The notes: a model not told the origin generated them from the sequence alone. A stretch of 64,000 bases of DNA from JAAFIP01 sp043774625 (GCA_043774625.1 JAYVTG010000008.1:17237-81236); one strand, 5' to 3'; shown: positions 1-8,594, counted from the stretch's first letter. Made by a program: numbers and translations.

Positions 1-674
1 ATCACTTCGCGCTTGTGCGAATAGTAGATGGACGGCAGGGCAATCTTCTCGCGCTCAATGTACTGCCACACGTCCAGTTCCGTCCAGTTGCTGATGGGGA
101 ACACGCGAAAATGCTCGCCCGGTTGCAGCTTGGTGTTGAACGCCGTCCACAGCTCGGGGCGCTGGCTTTTGGGTTGCCACTGACCAAAGCTATCGCGGTG
201 ACTAAAAATGCGTTCTTTGGCGCGGGCTTTTTCTTCGTCGCGTCTTGCTCCGCCAATGAGCGCGTCAAACCGGAATTCTTCAATCGCCTCTAGCAGGGTG
301 ACGCTTTGGTGCACGTTGCGCGACTCGCCTTCGTGGGCCAAACGCACGGTGCCGCGTGCCATGGAATCTTCGACGCTGCGCACGATCAGTTTGGCTTGCA
401 ACTGGGCTGCGCGGCTGTCGCGAAAGTCGATCACTTCCTGAAAGTTGTGACCGGTGTCGATCATCAACAGTGGGTAGGGGATGCGGCCCACACCAAAGGC
501 TTTTTCAGCGCATTTGAGCATGACGAGCGAGTCTTTGCCGCCTGAAAAAAGCAGGGTGGGGCGCTCGAAGGCGGCGGCTACTTCGCGCAGGATGAAGATG
601 GTTTCTTCTTCCAGCGCGTCCAGATGGTGGTTGGACAGATGTTCCAGGAGATGGGGTTCGGTTCTGGCGTTCAT
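1..674 (-). CDS. cysD: Sulfate adenylyltransferase subunit 2 (CysD), 3' part outside window
   Basis: Small subunit of ATP sulfurylase, which with the GTPase CysN makes adenosine 5'-phosphosulfate (APS) from sulfate and ATP in the cytoplasm. About 224 residues are visible. The PP-loop motif SGGKDS lies near residue 43, followed by MIDTGHNF, GGARRDEEKARAKER and FPISNWTELDVWQYI, all typical of CysD. The C-terminus and the expected cysN lie beyond the left edge. I chose the ATG at 674 (MNARTEPHLLEHL); an ATG at 686 is in frame and also possible, and neither has a strong ribosome binding site. It is the last visible gene of a leftward cys operon and is separated from cysH by a very long inverted repeat. 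Confidence 0.95.
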   Translation of the reverse strand, partial: MNARTEPHLLEHLSNHHLDALEEETIFILREVAAAFERPTLLFSGGKDSLVMLKCAEKAFGVGRIPYPLLMIDTGHNFQEVIDFRDSRAAQLQAKLIVRSVEDSMARGTVRLAHEGESRNVHQSVTLLEAIEEFRFDALIGGARRDEEKARAKERIFSHRDSFGQWQPKSQRPELWTAFNTKLQPGEHFRVFPISNWTELDVWQYIEREKIALPSIYYSHKREV

Positions 675-699
675 GTTGGTATGCATTCTTGAGGGGGTA

Positions 700-855
700 G
701 GGGATTTTTTGAACGCGAAAGGCGCGAAAGTTACGCGAAAGTCGCGAAAAAAATTCAAAATTTTTGAAAATGAATATCAAAAACTTTTTCTTTTTTCTTG
801 ACTTCTTTTTGCGACTTTCGCGTAACTTTCGCGCCTTTCGCGTTCAAAAATCCCC
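700..855. repeat. Long inverted repeat between cysH and cysD
   Basis: Two arms of about 50 nt (700-753 and 806-855) are reverse complements apart from about two small differences, around a 50-nt A/T-rich loop. Each arm carries four closely spaced copies of CGCGAAA. The transcript from cysH into cysD would form a very long hairpin. There is no ORF of interest in it. It could act in mRNA processing or differential expression within the operon, or be a mobile or repeat relic; the sequence does not decide. Confidence 0.9.
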
Positions 856-877
856 CTCTCTCTGTATTAAAAAATCG

Positions 878-1639
878 TCAAGTACTAGCGTAGATAGGCA
901 CAACGCCAGACACAGGAGCCACATGCAATCCGCATTCTTTGGCGCTCTCGTTTTCCCACCACCAGCGGCCTGATCGAATGTCTTCGCCCAGGGTGATAGC
1001 ACGTGTACAAGGTGCGCAGCCTATGCTGGGGTAAAACTGGTCGTGTAGTGGGTTGTAGGGAACCTGCTGAATGTTGACGTAATGCCATACATCGCCCAGA
1101 GTCCAGTCGGCCAAAGGGTTGATCTTGGCGGGTTTACTGCTATTCGACTCTTTGGGTGTGTCGATGTGCAGCACATCTGCGCGTGCGTCAGACTGCTCTT
1201 TGCGCAGGCCTGTGATCCAAGCGCGTTTGCCGTCCAGCGCTTTGTCCAGTGGCACCATCTTGCGAATATTGCAGCAGGCTTTGCGCAGTGAAATGCTTTT
1301 GTACATAGCATCGAAGCCGTTGACCTGCTCAAAGTGCGCGGCAGACGTAGCATCTGGTTCATACACACGCACGGTGCGCTGTGTGCCGTATTCGCGCTGC
1401 ACGGTGGCCAGCAGGGCCAAAGTCTGTGCATGCAGTTTGCCCGTTTGCAACACAAACACTTCGCTTTTTAACTGCAGTGTGTGCAGCAAATGGGTGATAA
1501 CCATGTCTTCCACACCCAGGCTGGACGCTTGGGTGATGGGTTGAAAACGCTCGGTAGCGTCACGCAACACGGCTTGCGTGGTGGCTAGCTTGTCTGCAAA
1601 TGTGGCAGATGCTTTGGCGTACAGGCTGATGGCGCTCAT
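878..1639 (-). CDS. cysH: Phosphoadenylyl/adenylyl-sulfate reductase, [4Fe-4S] APS type (CysH)
   Basis: Reduces APS (or PAPS) to sulfite using thioredoxin or glutaredoxin. The protein has 253 residues. The cysteine pairs CC (122-123) and CxxC (208 and 211) are the [4Fe-4S] ligands that mark the APS-reductase branch, and the catalytic cysteine is in KECGLH (Cys236). GLRKEQS near 144-150 is the conserved substrate-binding segment. It starts 9 nt after the DUF934 stop and precedes cysD, so co-transcription is likely. Use of APS rather than PAPS is inferred from the four cysteines and from no cysC being seen here. Confidence 0.95.
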   Translation of the reverse strand: MSAISLYAKASATFADKLATTQAVLRDATERFQPITQASSLGVEDMVITHLLHTLQLKSEVFVLQTGKLHAQTLALLATVQREYGTQRTVRVYEPDATSAAHFEQVNGFDAMYKSISLRKACCNIRKMVPLDKALDGKRAWITGLRKEQSDARADVLHIDTPKESNSSKPAKINPLADWTLGDVWHYVNIQQVPYNPLHDQFYPSIGCAPCTRAITLGEDIRSGRWWWENESAKECGLHVAPVSGVVPIYAST

Positions 1640-1648
1640 GTTGGCTAC

Positions 1649-2065
1649 CTAAGCTGTGGCCACTGCAGCAAAGCGCGGCTTTTGGGTCGTGGCACCTACC
1701 TGGTCATCGCCTTGGTAAAAACCGCTGTAATGCGCAAGTAGTTTTTCGCCATGCGTAGCGTCCTGGTCGTCACGCAGCACAGCGGTGGTAAAACCAGCGC
1801 GCTGCATTTGCACCAGCTGGTCGATCAGCACGTCGCCGGTGGCGCGAATGTCGCCCTTAAAACCATGGCGGCGGCGCAGTTGCACAGCCTGGCTAAAGGC
1901 GCGGCCATCGGTAAATTTGGGAAAGTGCAGTTCCACGGCCTGCGCTTGGGCCAATTGAGTTTGCAGGCTCTCAACATGAGTATTATTGGCGATTTGGAGA
2001 GCATTTTGCTCTGTTGCCAGCGTGGAATATGCGTGAGCAGCTATTAATTTAATAGTATTAGTCAT
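1649..2065 (-). CDS. DUF934 family protein of the sulfite reductase operon
   Basis: 138-residue member of DUF934, a family that regularly sits between cysI and cysH in proteobacteria and is thought to assist sulfite reduction, possibly as an electron-transfer or assembly partner (biochemistry unknown). The family block ELHFPKFTDGRAFSQAVQLRRRHGF...GDIRATGDVLIDQLVQMQRAGF is intact. The ATG at 2065 is preceded by AGGAGC on the coding strand. Residues 4-17 (TIKLIAAHAYSTLA) are encoded entirely by a copy of the 41-bp dispersed repeat, so the N-terminal segment looks acquired rather than family-derived. It lies 13 nt downstream of cysI. Confidence 0.9.
   Translation of the reverse strand: MTNTIKLIAAHAYSTLATEQNALQIANNTHVESLQTQLAQAQAVELHFPKFTDGRAFSQAVQLRRRHGFKGDIRATGDVLIDQLVQMQRAGFTTAVLRDDQDATHGEKLLAHYSGFYQGDDQVGATTQKPRFAAVATA
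2016..2056 (+). repeat. 41-bp dispersed repeat, copy 1 (inside DUF934 gene)
   Basis: Full-length core, GCCAGCGTGG at the left and a TAGTA-type end at the right. It lies antisense to the DUF934 gene and is read in frame as its residues 4-17. Confidence 0.9.
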
Positions 2066-2078
2066 CTTCTTGCTCCTA

Positions 2079-3899
2079 TCAAGCTGCATGCGCCACAGAT
2101 TCGTTTTGTGCAAAACGCGCGCTGTTGGCTGCGGTTTTGAAGGCGTCCAAACCGACGCGGCGCACGGTGTCGATAAAGGTTTCGTTTTTGTCGCCTTTGG
2201 AAATCCGCTGATTTTTGTACTCAGACAAAATCGCTTCAATCACCTCGGGCACTTCTTCTGCACTGAACGATGGGCCTACAGCCTTGCCCGCTTGCGCCGT
2301 GCCGGACAGCTTCGATCCGTCCGAGCCGCCCAGCGTGATCTGGTACCACTCCTTGCCGTCTTTATCCACACCCAAGATGCCGATGTGGCCACTGTGGTGG
2401 TGGCCGCAGGAGTTGATGCAACCGCTCATGTGCAGGTCAATCTCACCCAGGTCGTCCAGCTCGTCCAGGTCTTGGTAACGTGCGGTAATCGCCTCGGCAA
2501 TAGGCAGGCTGCGCGCATTGGCCAGTGCGCAAAAATCGCCGCCTGGGCAGGCAATCATATCGCTCAACAGGCGAATGTTGGGCTTGGCAAAGCCGGCTTT
2601 GCGCGCTGCTTGCCACAGGGCGGGCAACTGGTCGCAGTGCACCCAGGGCAGCACCAGGTTTTGGTCATGCGTGACGCGGATCTCGCCACAAGAAAACTGG
2701 TCGGCCAAATCGGCAGCGGCGTTTAACTGTTCAGGTGTGGCATCTCCAGGTGCATAGCCCAAACGTTTGAGCGATAAGGTGACGGCGCGCAGGTTGGGGT
2801 TGGCATGCACAGCCACGTTGCGGGTGACCCAGCGGGTAAATTCGGTGTCGTCTTCGGCAGCTGCCTTCAAAACATTGCTGACCTTAATTGCTATTCTTTC
2901 AATAGCTGGTTGCGCACATTCTACGCTGGCTGGAGGCACAAATGATGCTGCAACACGGTCAAACTCAGCCTGCGTTATGGTGTGCGGCGCGCCGTCTTGC
3001 TGCAAGATACGGGCGTATTCGGCTTCTACATCATCAATGTATTTTTGACCTTCGGATTTGACCAAAATCTTGATGCGCGCCTTGTAAATATTGTCGCGGC
3101 GGCCATACAGGTTGTAGACGCGGATAACGGCTTCCAGATAGTTCAGCACCTGGTTCCATGGCAAAAATTCGCGCACGGTGGTGGCAATGACGGGGGTGCG
3201 ACCCATGCCGCCACCGACCAGCACTTTGAAACCCAAATCTCCATCAGAGGATCTGATGAGATGCAGGCCGACATCGTGCCAAGAGGTGGCGGCACGGTCT
3301 TCTTTGGCACCGGTGACAGCAAACTTGAACTTACGGGGTAAAAATGCAAACTCTGGATGCAGTGTGCTCCACTGACGCAAAATTTCGCAAAACGGGCGCG
3401 GGTCGGCAATCTCGTCGGGTGCAATGCCGGCCAGCTCGTCGCTGGTGATATTGCGAACGCAGTTACCGCTGGTTTGAATGCCGTGCATGTTCACGCTGGC
3501 CAACAGGTCCATCACGTCGGCAGACTTGTCCAGTGGAATCCAGTTGTACTGGATGTTTTGGCGGGTGGTGAAGTGACCGTAACCTTTGGTCAGCTTGACA
3601 CCGTGGCCGCTGAGCTTGGCCTGGCCGTCCACTGCAGTTTGAAAAACTTCGTTGGATGGCTGGTCGTACTGCGCAGCAATGTGCGCCAATACGCGCACCT
3701 GGGCACTAGACAATTCGCCATAGGGCACCGCCACGCGCAGCATGGGTGCGTAACGCTGCACGTACCAGCCGTTTTGCAGGCGTAGTGGGCGAAACTCGTC
3801 GTCACCCAGCTTGCCAGCCAGGTTGCGTTCCAGCTGGTCGCGGTATTGCGCGGCGCGTTGCTTGACGAACTGTTTGTCAAAGTCGGTGTATTGGTACAT
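2079..3899 (-). CDS. cysI: Assimilatory sulfite reductase, sirohaem/[4Fe-4S] subunit
   Basis: Catalyses six-electron reduction of sulfite to sulfide. 606 residues, normal for single-chain NirA/CysI-type enzymes. Two half-domain repeats are visible. The sirohaem-[4Fe-4S] ligands are C451-x5-C457 and C494-x3-C498 (CPGGDFC and SGCINSC). Substrate-binding arginines lie in TTRQNIQYNW. No flavoprotein CysJ is adjacent, so the electron donor is unknown. Residues 324-337 (ASVECAQPAIERIA), in the linker between the two halves, are encoded in frame by a copy of the 41-bp repeat. It sits 24 nt downstream of the TSUP permease gene and heads the cysI-DUF934-cysH-cysD set. Confidence 0.95.
   Translation of the reverse strand: MYQYTDFDKQFVKQRAAQYRDQLERNLAGKLGDDEFRPLRLQNGWYVQRYAPMLRVAVPYGELSSAQVRVLAHIAAQYDQPSNEVFQTAVDGQAKLSGHGVKLTKGYGHFTTRQNIQYNWIPLDKSADVMDLLASVNMHGIQTSGNCVRNITSDELAGIAPDEIADPRPFCEILRQWSTLHPEFAFLPRKFKFAVTGAKEDRAATSWHDVGLHLIRSSDGDLGFKVLVGGGMGRTPVIATTVREFLPWNQVLNYLEAVIRVYNLYGRRDNIYKARIKILVKSEGQKYIDDVEAEYARILQQDGAPHTITQAEFDRVAASFVPPASVECAQPAIERIAIKVSNVLKAAAEDDTEFTRWVTRNVAVHANPNLRAVTLSLKRLGYAPGDATPEQLNAAADLADQFSCGEIRVTHDQNLVLPWVHCDQLPALWQAARKAGFAKPNIRLLSDMIACPGGDFCALANARSLPIAEAITARYQDLDELDDLGEIDLHMSGCINSCGHHHSGHIGILGVDKDGKEWYQITLGGSDGSKLSGTAQAGKAVGPSFSAEEVPEVIEAILSEYKNQRISKGDKNETFIDTVRRVGLDAFKTAANSARFAQNESVAHAA
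2890..2930 (-). repeat. 41-bp dispersed repeat, copy 2 (inside cysI)
   Basis: Full-length core in the same orientation as cysI, translated in frame as ASVECAQPAIERIA (residues 324-337). Confidence 0.93.
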
Positions 3900-3923
3900 G
3901 GATGAATCCTCGAAATTCTTGAT

Positions 3924-4715
3924 TTAGATGGCCAGCAGCTTGACACCTGCGTAGGCCAGCAGCATGGACAACAGCGAGCGAATGGCCCGCTCTGGCACTT
4001 TGGATGAAAACTGTGTACCCAGCCAAATACCGGGCAGTGAGCCCACCAGCAGCTTGGCCAGCAGGGGCCAGTCTACCGAACCGATGGACGCATGGCCCAA
4101 ACCCGCTACGAGCGTGAGTGGCACGGCGTAGGCCAAGTCAGCCGCCACAATGCGGTGCAGGGGCAGGGCAGGGTAGAGCAACATCAACACCGTCACGCCA
4201 ATGGCGCCTGCGCCTACGGATGTGATGGACACCAGAGTGCCGATCAGCGCGCCAAACAGCACGGGCAATGCCCAGTGGCGCGGCGTAGTGGCCCTGGCCA
4301 GGTCTTGCACAGAAATATTGCGCGGTGCAGCCTTGCCTTTGACGGCTTTGTACAACGTGGCTGCGGCGGTGAGCAGCAAGGCAAAACCCAGGGTGGTGGT
4401 CATCACTTTTTGCACCACGGGGTCTGCAGCGCCTACGCGGTGCAAAAAATAAACAGTGACCAAGGCAGCCGGGATCGACCCCGCGCACAGCAATGCGACG
4501 ATCTTCCAGTCCACTACTTTGGCGCGTGCCAGGTTGAGGGTGCCGCCCAGTTTGGTAAACGCCGCAAACAGCAAGTCGGTGCCCACAGCCAGATAAGGCT
4601 TGATGCCAAAGCCAAAAATCAAAATGGGTGTCATGAGCGAACCACCACCCACGCCGGTCAGCCCGACCACAAGCCCTACAAAAAACCCAGCAAATATGAA
4701 AGCAAAATCAGCCAT
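3924..4715 (-). CDS. TSUP/TauE-SafE family membrane permease, probably for a sulfur oxyanion
   Basis: 263-residue integral membrane protein of the sulfite exporter TauE/SafE (TSUP) family. The family glycine motif GLTGVGGGSLMTPILI is at residues 18-33 and its second-half counterpart SITSVGAGAIGVTVLMLLYP near 164-183. About eight hydrophobic segments are visible. It sits directly upstream of cysI in the same direction with a 24-nt gap, so import of sulfate or export of sulfite or other sulfonates is a reasonable inference; the substrate cannot be read from sequence. Confidence 0.88.
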   Translation of the reverse strand: MADFAFIFAGFFVGLVVGLTGVGGGSLMTPILIFGFGIKPYLAVGTDLLFAAFTKLGGTLNLARAKVVDWKIVALLCAGSIPAALVTVYFLHRVGAADPVVQKVMTTTLGFALLLTAAATLYKAVKGKAAPRNISVQDLARATTPRHWALPVLFGALIGTLVSITSVGAGAIGVTVLMLLYPALPLHRIVAADLAYAVPLTLVAGLGHASIGSVDWPLLAKLLVGSLPGIWLGTQFSSKVPERAIRSLLSMLLAYAGVKLLAI

Positions 4716-4894
4716 AGGTCGCTACTGTGCATCAGCCTGGCCCTGAACCAAACTACTTTTTGGTTGGACGCTTATGCGCATATGCTTAGACGCATGGGGT
4801 ATATGGGGTATGTGGGGTCTGTGTGAAGTACCCCAGGCCAGCAGGTCGCCCGCCGCGTGGTTTGCTTTGGTGGCTAGGGTACGGGTGGGGAGCG

Positions 4895-5044
4895 CTTGGG
4901 CTATGAGGCGGGCAGGCTGTCTGCGCGGATACCTTCGTGTCCCCCGCCAGGGTATAGGCCTTGGCTTCTTGTCGGCTTTTGTACCTGGCTCCTCCTCTTA
5001 CCTACGGTATCCGCGCAGACAGCCTGCCCGCCTCACAGCCCAAG
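4895..5044. repeat. Inverted repeat with 39-nt arms
   Basis: Arms 4895-4933 and 5006-5044 are reverse complements with one mismatch; the inner 29 nt (4905-4933 and 5006-5034) match perfectly. The loop is 72 nt. It lies in the 647-nt gap (4716-5362) between the divergent TSUP gene and the binding-protein gene. I see no credible gene in that gap. Confidence 0.92.
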
Positions 5045-5071
5045 TGCGGCACGGTTTCAAACCAGCCATCT

Positions 5072-5203
5072 CTGGCTTATGTGGATGGTGTGTTTAGCGT
5101 AGCGGCATAAAGGCGGAGGCGCGTACAAGACTCGACAAGTAGAAACCACGCCCTCGCGCCGGGGGACAGCCGCGTAGCTGAACACACCATCCACATGAGC
5201 CAG
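5072..5203. repeat. Second inverted repeat, about 35-nt arms
   Basis: Arms about 5072-5107 and 5168-5203 are reverse complements with a few mismatches; the block ATGTGGATGGTGTGTT is perfect in both. It begins only 28 nt after the first inverted repeat, giving two stacked potential hairpins. Function unknown. Confidence 0.85.
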
Positions 5204-5362
5204 CGCGCATAAGCAAGAACATGAACCGGCGTGTGTAAGCAAGGCCACCATGAATCATGTAGGGCTGGTACATATGTATTCACGCCATGGGTCAACGTGC
5301 AGGCCCGAGATTGCGTTACAGTCCCGGCCTAGGTTCTTTTTTATCTTTCATAGGGAAGTCAC

Positions 5363-6586
5363 TTGAAAAACTTTATCTCGCGCTCCATACTTACTGTTGC
5401 TGCTGTAACAAGCCTTGGTGCTTTGGCCCAAAGCTCTGTACAGCCCATCAACCCCATCAAAATTGGTGAAATCAACAGCTATTCCACCATTCCCCAGTTC
5501 ACCACGCCCTATAAGCAAGGCTGGCAACTGGCGGTGGAGCAAATCAATGCCCAAGGCGGCCTGCTGGGGCGCAAGGTCGAGGTCATAGCCCGTGACGATG
5601 CTGGCAAGCCCGAAGAAGCGCTACGCCACGCCGTAGAACTCACGTCGAACGAAAAGGTAGACGTACTGGCGGGCGGTTTTTTTAGCAATGTGGGCTTGGC
5701 TCTGGCTGACCATGCCGCCAAAAACAAACGCCTGTTTGTGGCCAGCGAACCGTTGACCGATGCGATTGTGTGGGACAAAGGCAATCGCTACACCTTCCGC
5801 CTGCGCCCCAGCACCTACATGCAAGCGGCCATGCTGGTAGAAGAAGCCGCCAAACTACCCGCCAAGCGCTGGGCCACCATTGCGCCCAACTACGAATACG
5901 GCCAAAGCGCAGTCGCCAGCTTTAAAGAACTCTTGAAAGCCAAGCGCCCCGACGTAGAGTTTGTGGGCGAACAATGGCCCGCGCAGGGCAAGCTGGAAGC
6001 AGGCAGCACCTTGTCTGCCATCATGGCCAGCAAACCCGACGCTATTTTTAACGTTACCTTTGGTGCCGACCTGGCCCGCCTGGTGCGCGAAGGCAACCAG
6101 CGCAATGTGTTCCCCAAAACGCCCGTCGTTTCGGTGCTCTCGGGCGAGCCAGAATATCTGGACATCTTGAAAGACGAAACACCCAAGGGCTGGATCGTCA
6201 CCGGCTACCCGTGGGACCAGATCGACACCAAAGAACATGCCAGCTTTGCCGCCAACTACTACAAGCGCTTTAACGAGAACCCCAAGGTGGGCTCGGTGGT
6301 GGGCTACGCCACCATGCAGGCCATTTTTGCGGCCATCAACAAAGCCAAAAGCCTTGACAACGAAAAACTGGTGACTGCCATGCGTGGTCTCAAATTCAGC
6401 ACCCCGTTTGGCCCTGCCGAATTCCGTGCCATTGACCAACAAAGCACCATGGGTGCCTTTGTAGGCAAGCTGGATGTGCGCGGCGGCAAGGGCACCATGG
6501 TGCAGTGGCGTTATGCAGACGGCAAGGCGTATTTGCCTAGCGACGCTTATGTAAAAACCCGTCGCCCCGCAGAGGCTGTGAAGTAA
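5363..6586 (+). CDS. Periplasmic substrate-binding protein, branched-chain amino acid (Liv) type
   Basis: 407-residue secreted binding protein of the Peripla_BP_6 / LivJ-LivK family. A signal peptide is visible (MKNFISRSILTVAAVTSLGALAQ) and the mature part opens with IKIGEINSYS. The fold continues through GGLLGRKVEVIARDDAGKPEEA and the C-terminal lobe. The start is TTG at 5363 with AGGGAAG 5 nt upstream; no nearer ATG gives a signal peptide. No permease or ATPase genes are adjacent, so it is either an orphan component or serves a transporter elsewhere. Ligand unknown; amino acids, amides or aromatic acids are all possible in this family. Confidence 0.9.
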   Translation: MKNFISRSILTVAAVTSLGALAQSSVQPINPIKIGEINSYSTIPQFTTPYKQGWQLAVEQINAQGGLLGRKVEVIARDDAGKPEEALRHAVELTSNEKVDVLAGGFFSNVGLALADHAAKNKRLFVASEPLTDAIVWDKGNRYTFRLRPSTYMQAAMLVEEAAKLPAKRWATIAPNYEYGQSAVASFKELLKAKRPDVEFVGEQWPAQGKLEAGSTLSAIMASKPDAIFNVTFGADLARLVREGNQRNVFPKTPVVSVLSGEPEYLDILKDETPKGWIVTGYPWDQIDTKEHASFAANYYKRFNENPKVGSVVGYATMQAIFAAINKAKSLDNEKLVTAMRGLKFSTPFGPAEFRAIDQQSTMGAFVGKLDVRGGKGTMVQWRYADGKAYLPSDAYVKTRRPAEAVK

Positions 6587-6624
6587 GTCACGATTTTTAG
6601 GGTTCTGGCCTACTATAAATTAGC

Positions 6625-7254
6625 ATGCCTAAGATAGCACTGGTCAGAGTAGTCGGGTTTAGCCATGCCGAGCAGCATGCACTGAACAGCTTGCTGCGCA
6701 TATCCCAGCAGCGCAGTCCCAGTTTTGCGTTGTGGACGGTAGATGCAGAGCGCGAGCCCAGCATCTTGCTGGTAGACGCCCAGCACCCCCACGCCAGCAG
6801 TTTTGCGCAGCACCGCAGCGACCCGCAGGCCAAGGTGCTGTGGGTGGGAGCCGAGCCGCACATATTTGCCTGGCGCAGCTACCAGCGCCCCATTTCCCGG
6901 GTCAAAATTTTGCGCGGTATGGACGACGCCTATTCCGCCACGCATGCTCAAATAGATTCTGATTATCAGCAGTCTGAACCCATCAACTTTGATTCAACCG
7001 GCCCGGGTTTGCAGGCCCTCGCTCCCGCTCCCACGCCCAGGCCAGTTCGCAAAAGAGTGCTGGTGGTAGACGACGACCAAACCGCGCGCCTGTATCTCAA
7101 GGCCAAACTGTTGTTGGCCGGGCCGGTGGCAGACATAGACCAGGCCAGCAGTGGCGTGGTAGACCGCATGCGCGCCAGCCTGGCCGGGGCTGACGCCTTT
7201 TTGTCCAAACCGCCCCATCCGGCCAAGCTGAAAGACCTCATCAGTTCGCTGTAG
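6625..7254 (+). CDS. Receiver-like protein with internally deleted REC domain
   Basis: 209 residues. The N-terminal ~105 residues (RVVGFSHAEQHALNSLLRIS..., then LWVGAEPHIFAWRSYQRPIS) match those of the next gene. A response-regulator receiver follows: it begins KRVLVVDDDQTARLYLKAKLLLAG, with the acidic pocket DDD near residue 150, but jumps straight from DQASSG to VVDRMRASLAGADAFLSKPPHPAKL. The middle third of a receiver, holding the phospho-accepting Asp and the conserved Thr/Ser, is missing without loss of frame. It is probably non-phosphorylatable or decaying. The function of the N-terminal domain is unknown to me. Confidence 0.75.
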   Translation: MPKIALVRVVGFSHAEQHALNSLLRISQQRSPSFALWTVDAEREPSILLVDAQHPHASSFAQHRSDPQAKVLWVGAEPHIFAWRSYQRPISRVKILRGMDDAYSATHAQIDSDYQQSEPINFDSTGPGLQALAPAPTPRPVRKRVLVVDDDQTARLYLKAKLLLAGPVADIDQASSGVVDRMRASLAGADAFLSKPPHPAKLKDLISSL

Positions 7255-7307
7255 GTAGGGCGTTCCCCCGTTCAATTTCGGGCGATATGTCTTTATGATC
7301 ACTCTAT

Positions 7308-8087
7308 ATGTTGCAACGTGTGTTTATCAGGGTGGTCGGTTTTAGTGACGCAGAGCGGCACGCCCTGAACACGGTGTTCAGGTTGTCACGTGACGAAAAA
7401 GCAGGGCGCAGCATCAGCTATGAACCCTGGTTACCCGACGCACCCGAGCCCGCCCGCTTGGTGCTGATTGACGGGTCTGCAGGCAGCGCATCAGAAGAAC
7501 TGGCCGGGCTACGCCACAACCCCGACGCTGCCCTGATTTGGGTGGGCGCTGTGTCGCCCGCGCATGCCTGGCGCACCTTTACCCGCCCGCTGAACTGGCC
7601 CGAAGTCTTGCGGGCGATGGACGCTTACTTTAAGCCAGCTGCATCTTTGGCCGAGTTTGTGGACTTTGATCTGGGTGGCGACACCCTGATCCCGGCGATT
7701 GAAAATACAGGGCCTGTCAGCCTGTCTGACCAGCTAGCCCGACCCAAGCGTGCCCTGGTGGCAGACCAGGACCCCGAGGCGCGCCTGTACATGTGCAGCA
7801 AGCTGGCCATGATGGACATTACCCTGATTGATGTAGCCACCACAGTCATGCAAGCCAAAATGCTGCTGGGCAAGCGGCACTATGATTTTGTGTGCATCGA
7901 CATGAACCTGCAAGACGAAGACGCCTGGATGGCGGTGTCTGCAGCCAAATGGCGGCTGCGCACGGTGCTGATTACGGGCGAACATATCAGCGTGACCACC
8001 CGACTGACCGCCAAAATCAGCGGCTGCAAGGTGATGCAAAAACCTTTGCATCCTGGGGAGTTGACTGACTTGCTACTAAAAGTGTAG
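7308..8087 (+). CDS. Response-regulator-like protein, unknown N-terminal domain plus REC
   Basis: 259 residues, paralogue of the preceding gene 53 nt upstream. The N-terminal domain starts RVVGFSDAERHALNTVFRLS and includes LIWVGAVSPAHAWRTFTRPLNWPEVLRAMD. A C-terminal receiver domain from about residue 147 has a complete core, with the likely phospho-acceptor in DFVCIDMNLQDED, a Thr in VLITGEH and a Lys in MQKPLHPGEL. The usual first acidic cluster reads ADQD. No DNA-binding output domain is present, so it may act by protein-protein contact. No histidine kinase is nearby. The stop codon lies inside a copy of the 41-bp repeat. Confidence 0.8.
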   Translation: MLQRVFIRVVGFSDAERHALNTVFRLSRDEKAGRSISYEPWLPDAPEPARLVLIDGSAGSASEELAGLRHNPDAALIWVGAVSPAHAWRTFTRPLNWPEVLRAMDAYFKPAASLAEFVDFDLGGDTLIPAIENTGPVSLSDQLARPKRALVADQDPEARLYMCSKLAMMDITLIDVATTVMQAKMLLGKRHYDFVCIDMNLQDEDAWMAVSAAKWRLRTVLITGEHISVTTRLTAKISGCKVMQKPLHPGELTDLLLKV

Positions 8088-8112
8088 CTGCTTGCGCACA
8101 TTTGGCGCTGGC
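8072..8112 (-). repeat. 41-bp dispersed repeat, copy 3 (over a stop codon)
   Basis: Full length but more diverged at the GCCAGCG end. It covers the last codons and the TAG stop (8085-8087) of the receiver protein gene. Confidence 0.8.
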
Positions 8113-8255
8113 GTTGGGCGGTTTTATCTACTCGGGAAAATCAGTTCCACTGGGTGAATTTTTCTATCTCAGGGGTTTAGAGAGCTGACTGACTTGGTGG
8201 GCAGGCTTTGGACTCGGTTGGTGGGCTTTGGCTGACTTGGCTGGCATGCTTTGGA

Positions 8256-8409
8256 CTCGGGGTATGCGCTGCAAAAAGTTTTTAGAAAACACGCGCGAAC
8301 TGCGTCTTGTAGCGCTCGACCTTGAACAACGCGCGCCTTCCTAAAAATTTTTCATCGGACACCCCTCCCCCAAAGCCTTCAAAGTGTGGTGGGCGCGCCT
8401 TTGAATACC
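8256..8409 (+). repeat. 154-bp element, left copy
   Basis: Aligns without length change to the reverse complement of 8639-8792. Conserved blocks include CTCGGGGTATGCGCTGC at the start, GAAAACACGCGCGAAC in the middle and CTTTGAATACC at the end. Weaker similarity (GTTGGTGGGCT) extends to about 8215. It sits in the gap 8088-8995, which holds no intact gene. Confidence 0.88.
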
Positions 8410-8496
8410 AAATACCAAAGACCGAGAGTCCGCAATTGAACATGAATGCCGCTTCGGAAGTGTTTTGACAGTTTTCAGCACTAAAATATGCCAGTA

Positions 8497-8537
8497 GCCA
8501 GCGTAAAATATGCGCGAGCAGCTATCAAATGCATAGT
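8497..8537 (+). repeat. 41-bp dispersed repeat, copy 4 (intergenic)
   Basis: Full-length core between the two inverted 154-bp elements. Confidence 0.92.
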
Positions 8538-8594
8538 AAGTGCATGATCAAAAAATTGCAAAATCGCAAGTCACTGAACGGCAAAGCTACCCAA

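Noticed and set aside
4793..4826. Short tandem ATGGGGTAT-like units as a CRISPR or microsatellite
   Set aside because: Only three imperfect units of about 9 nt with no spacers; no CRISPR array or cas gene was seen anywhere in the window.
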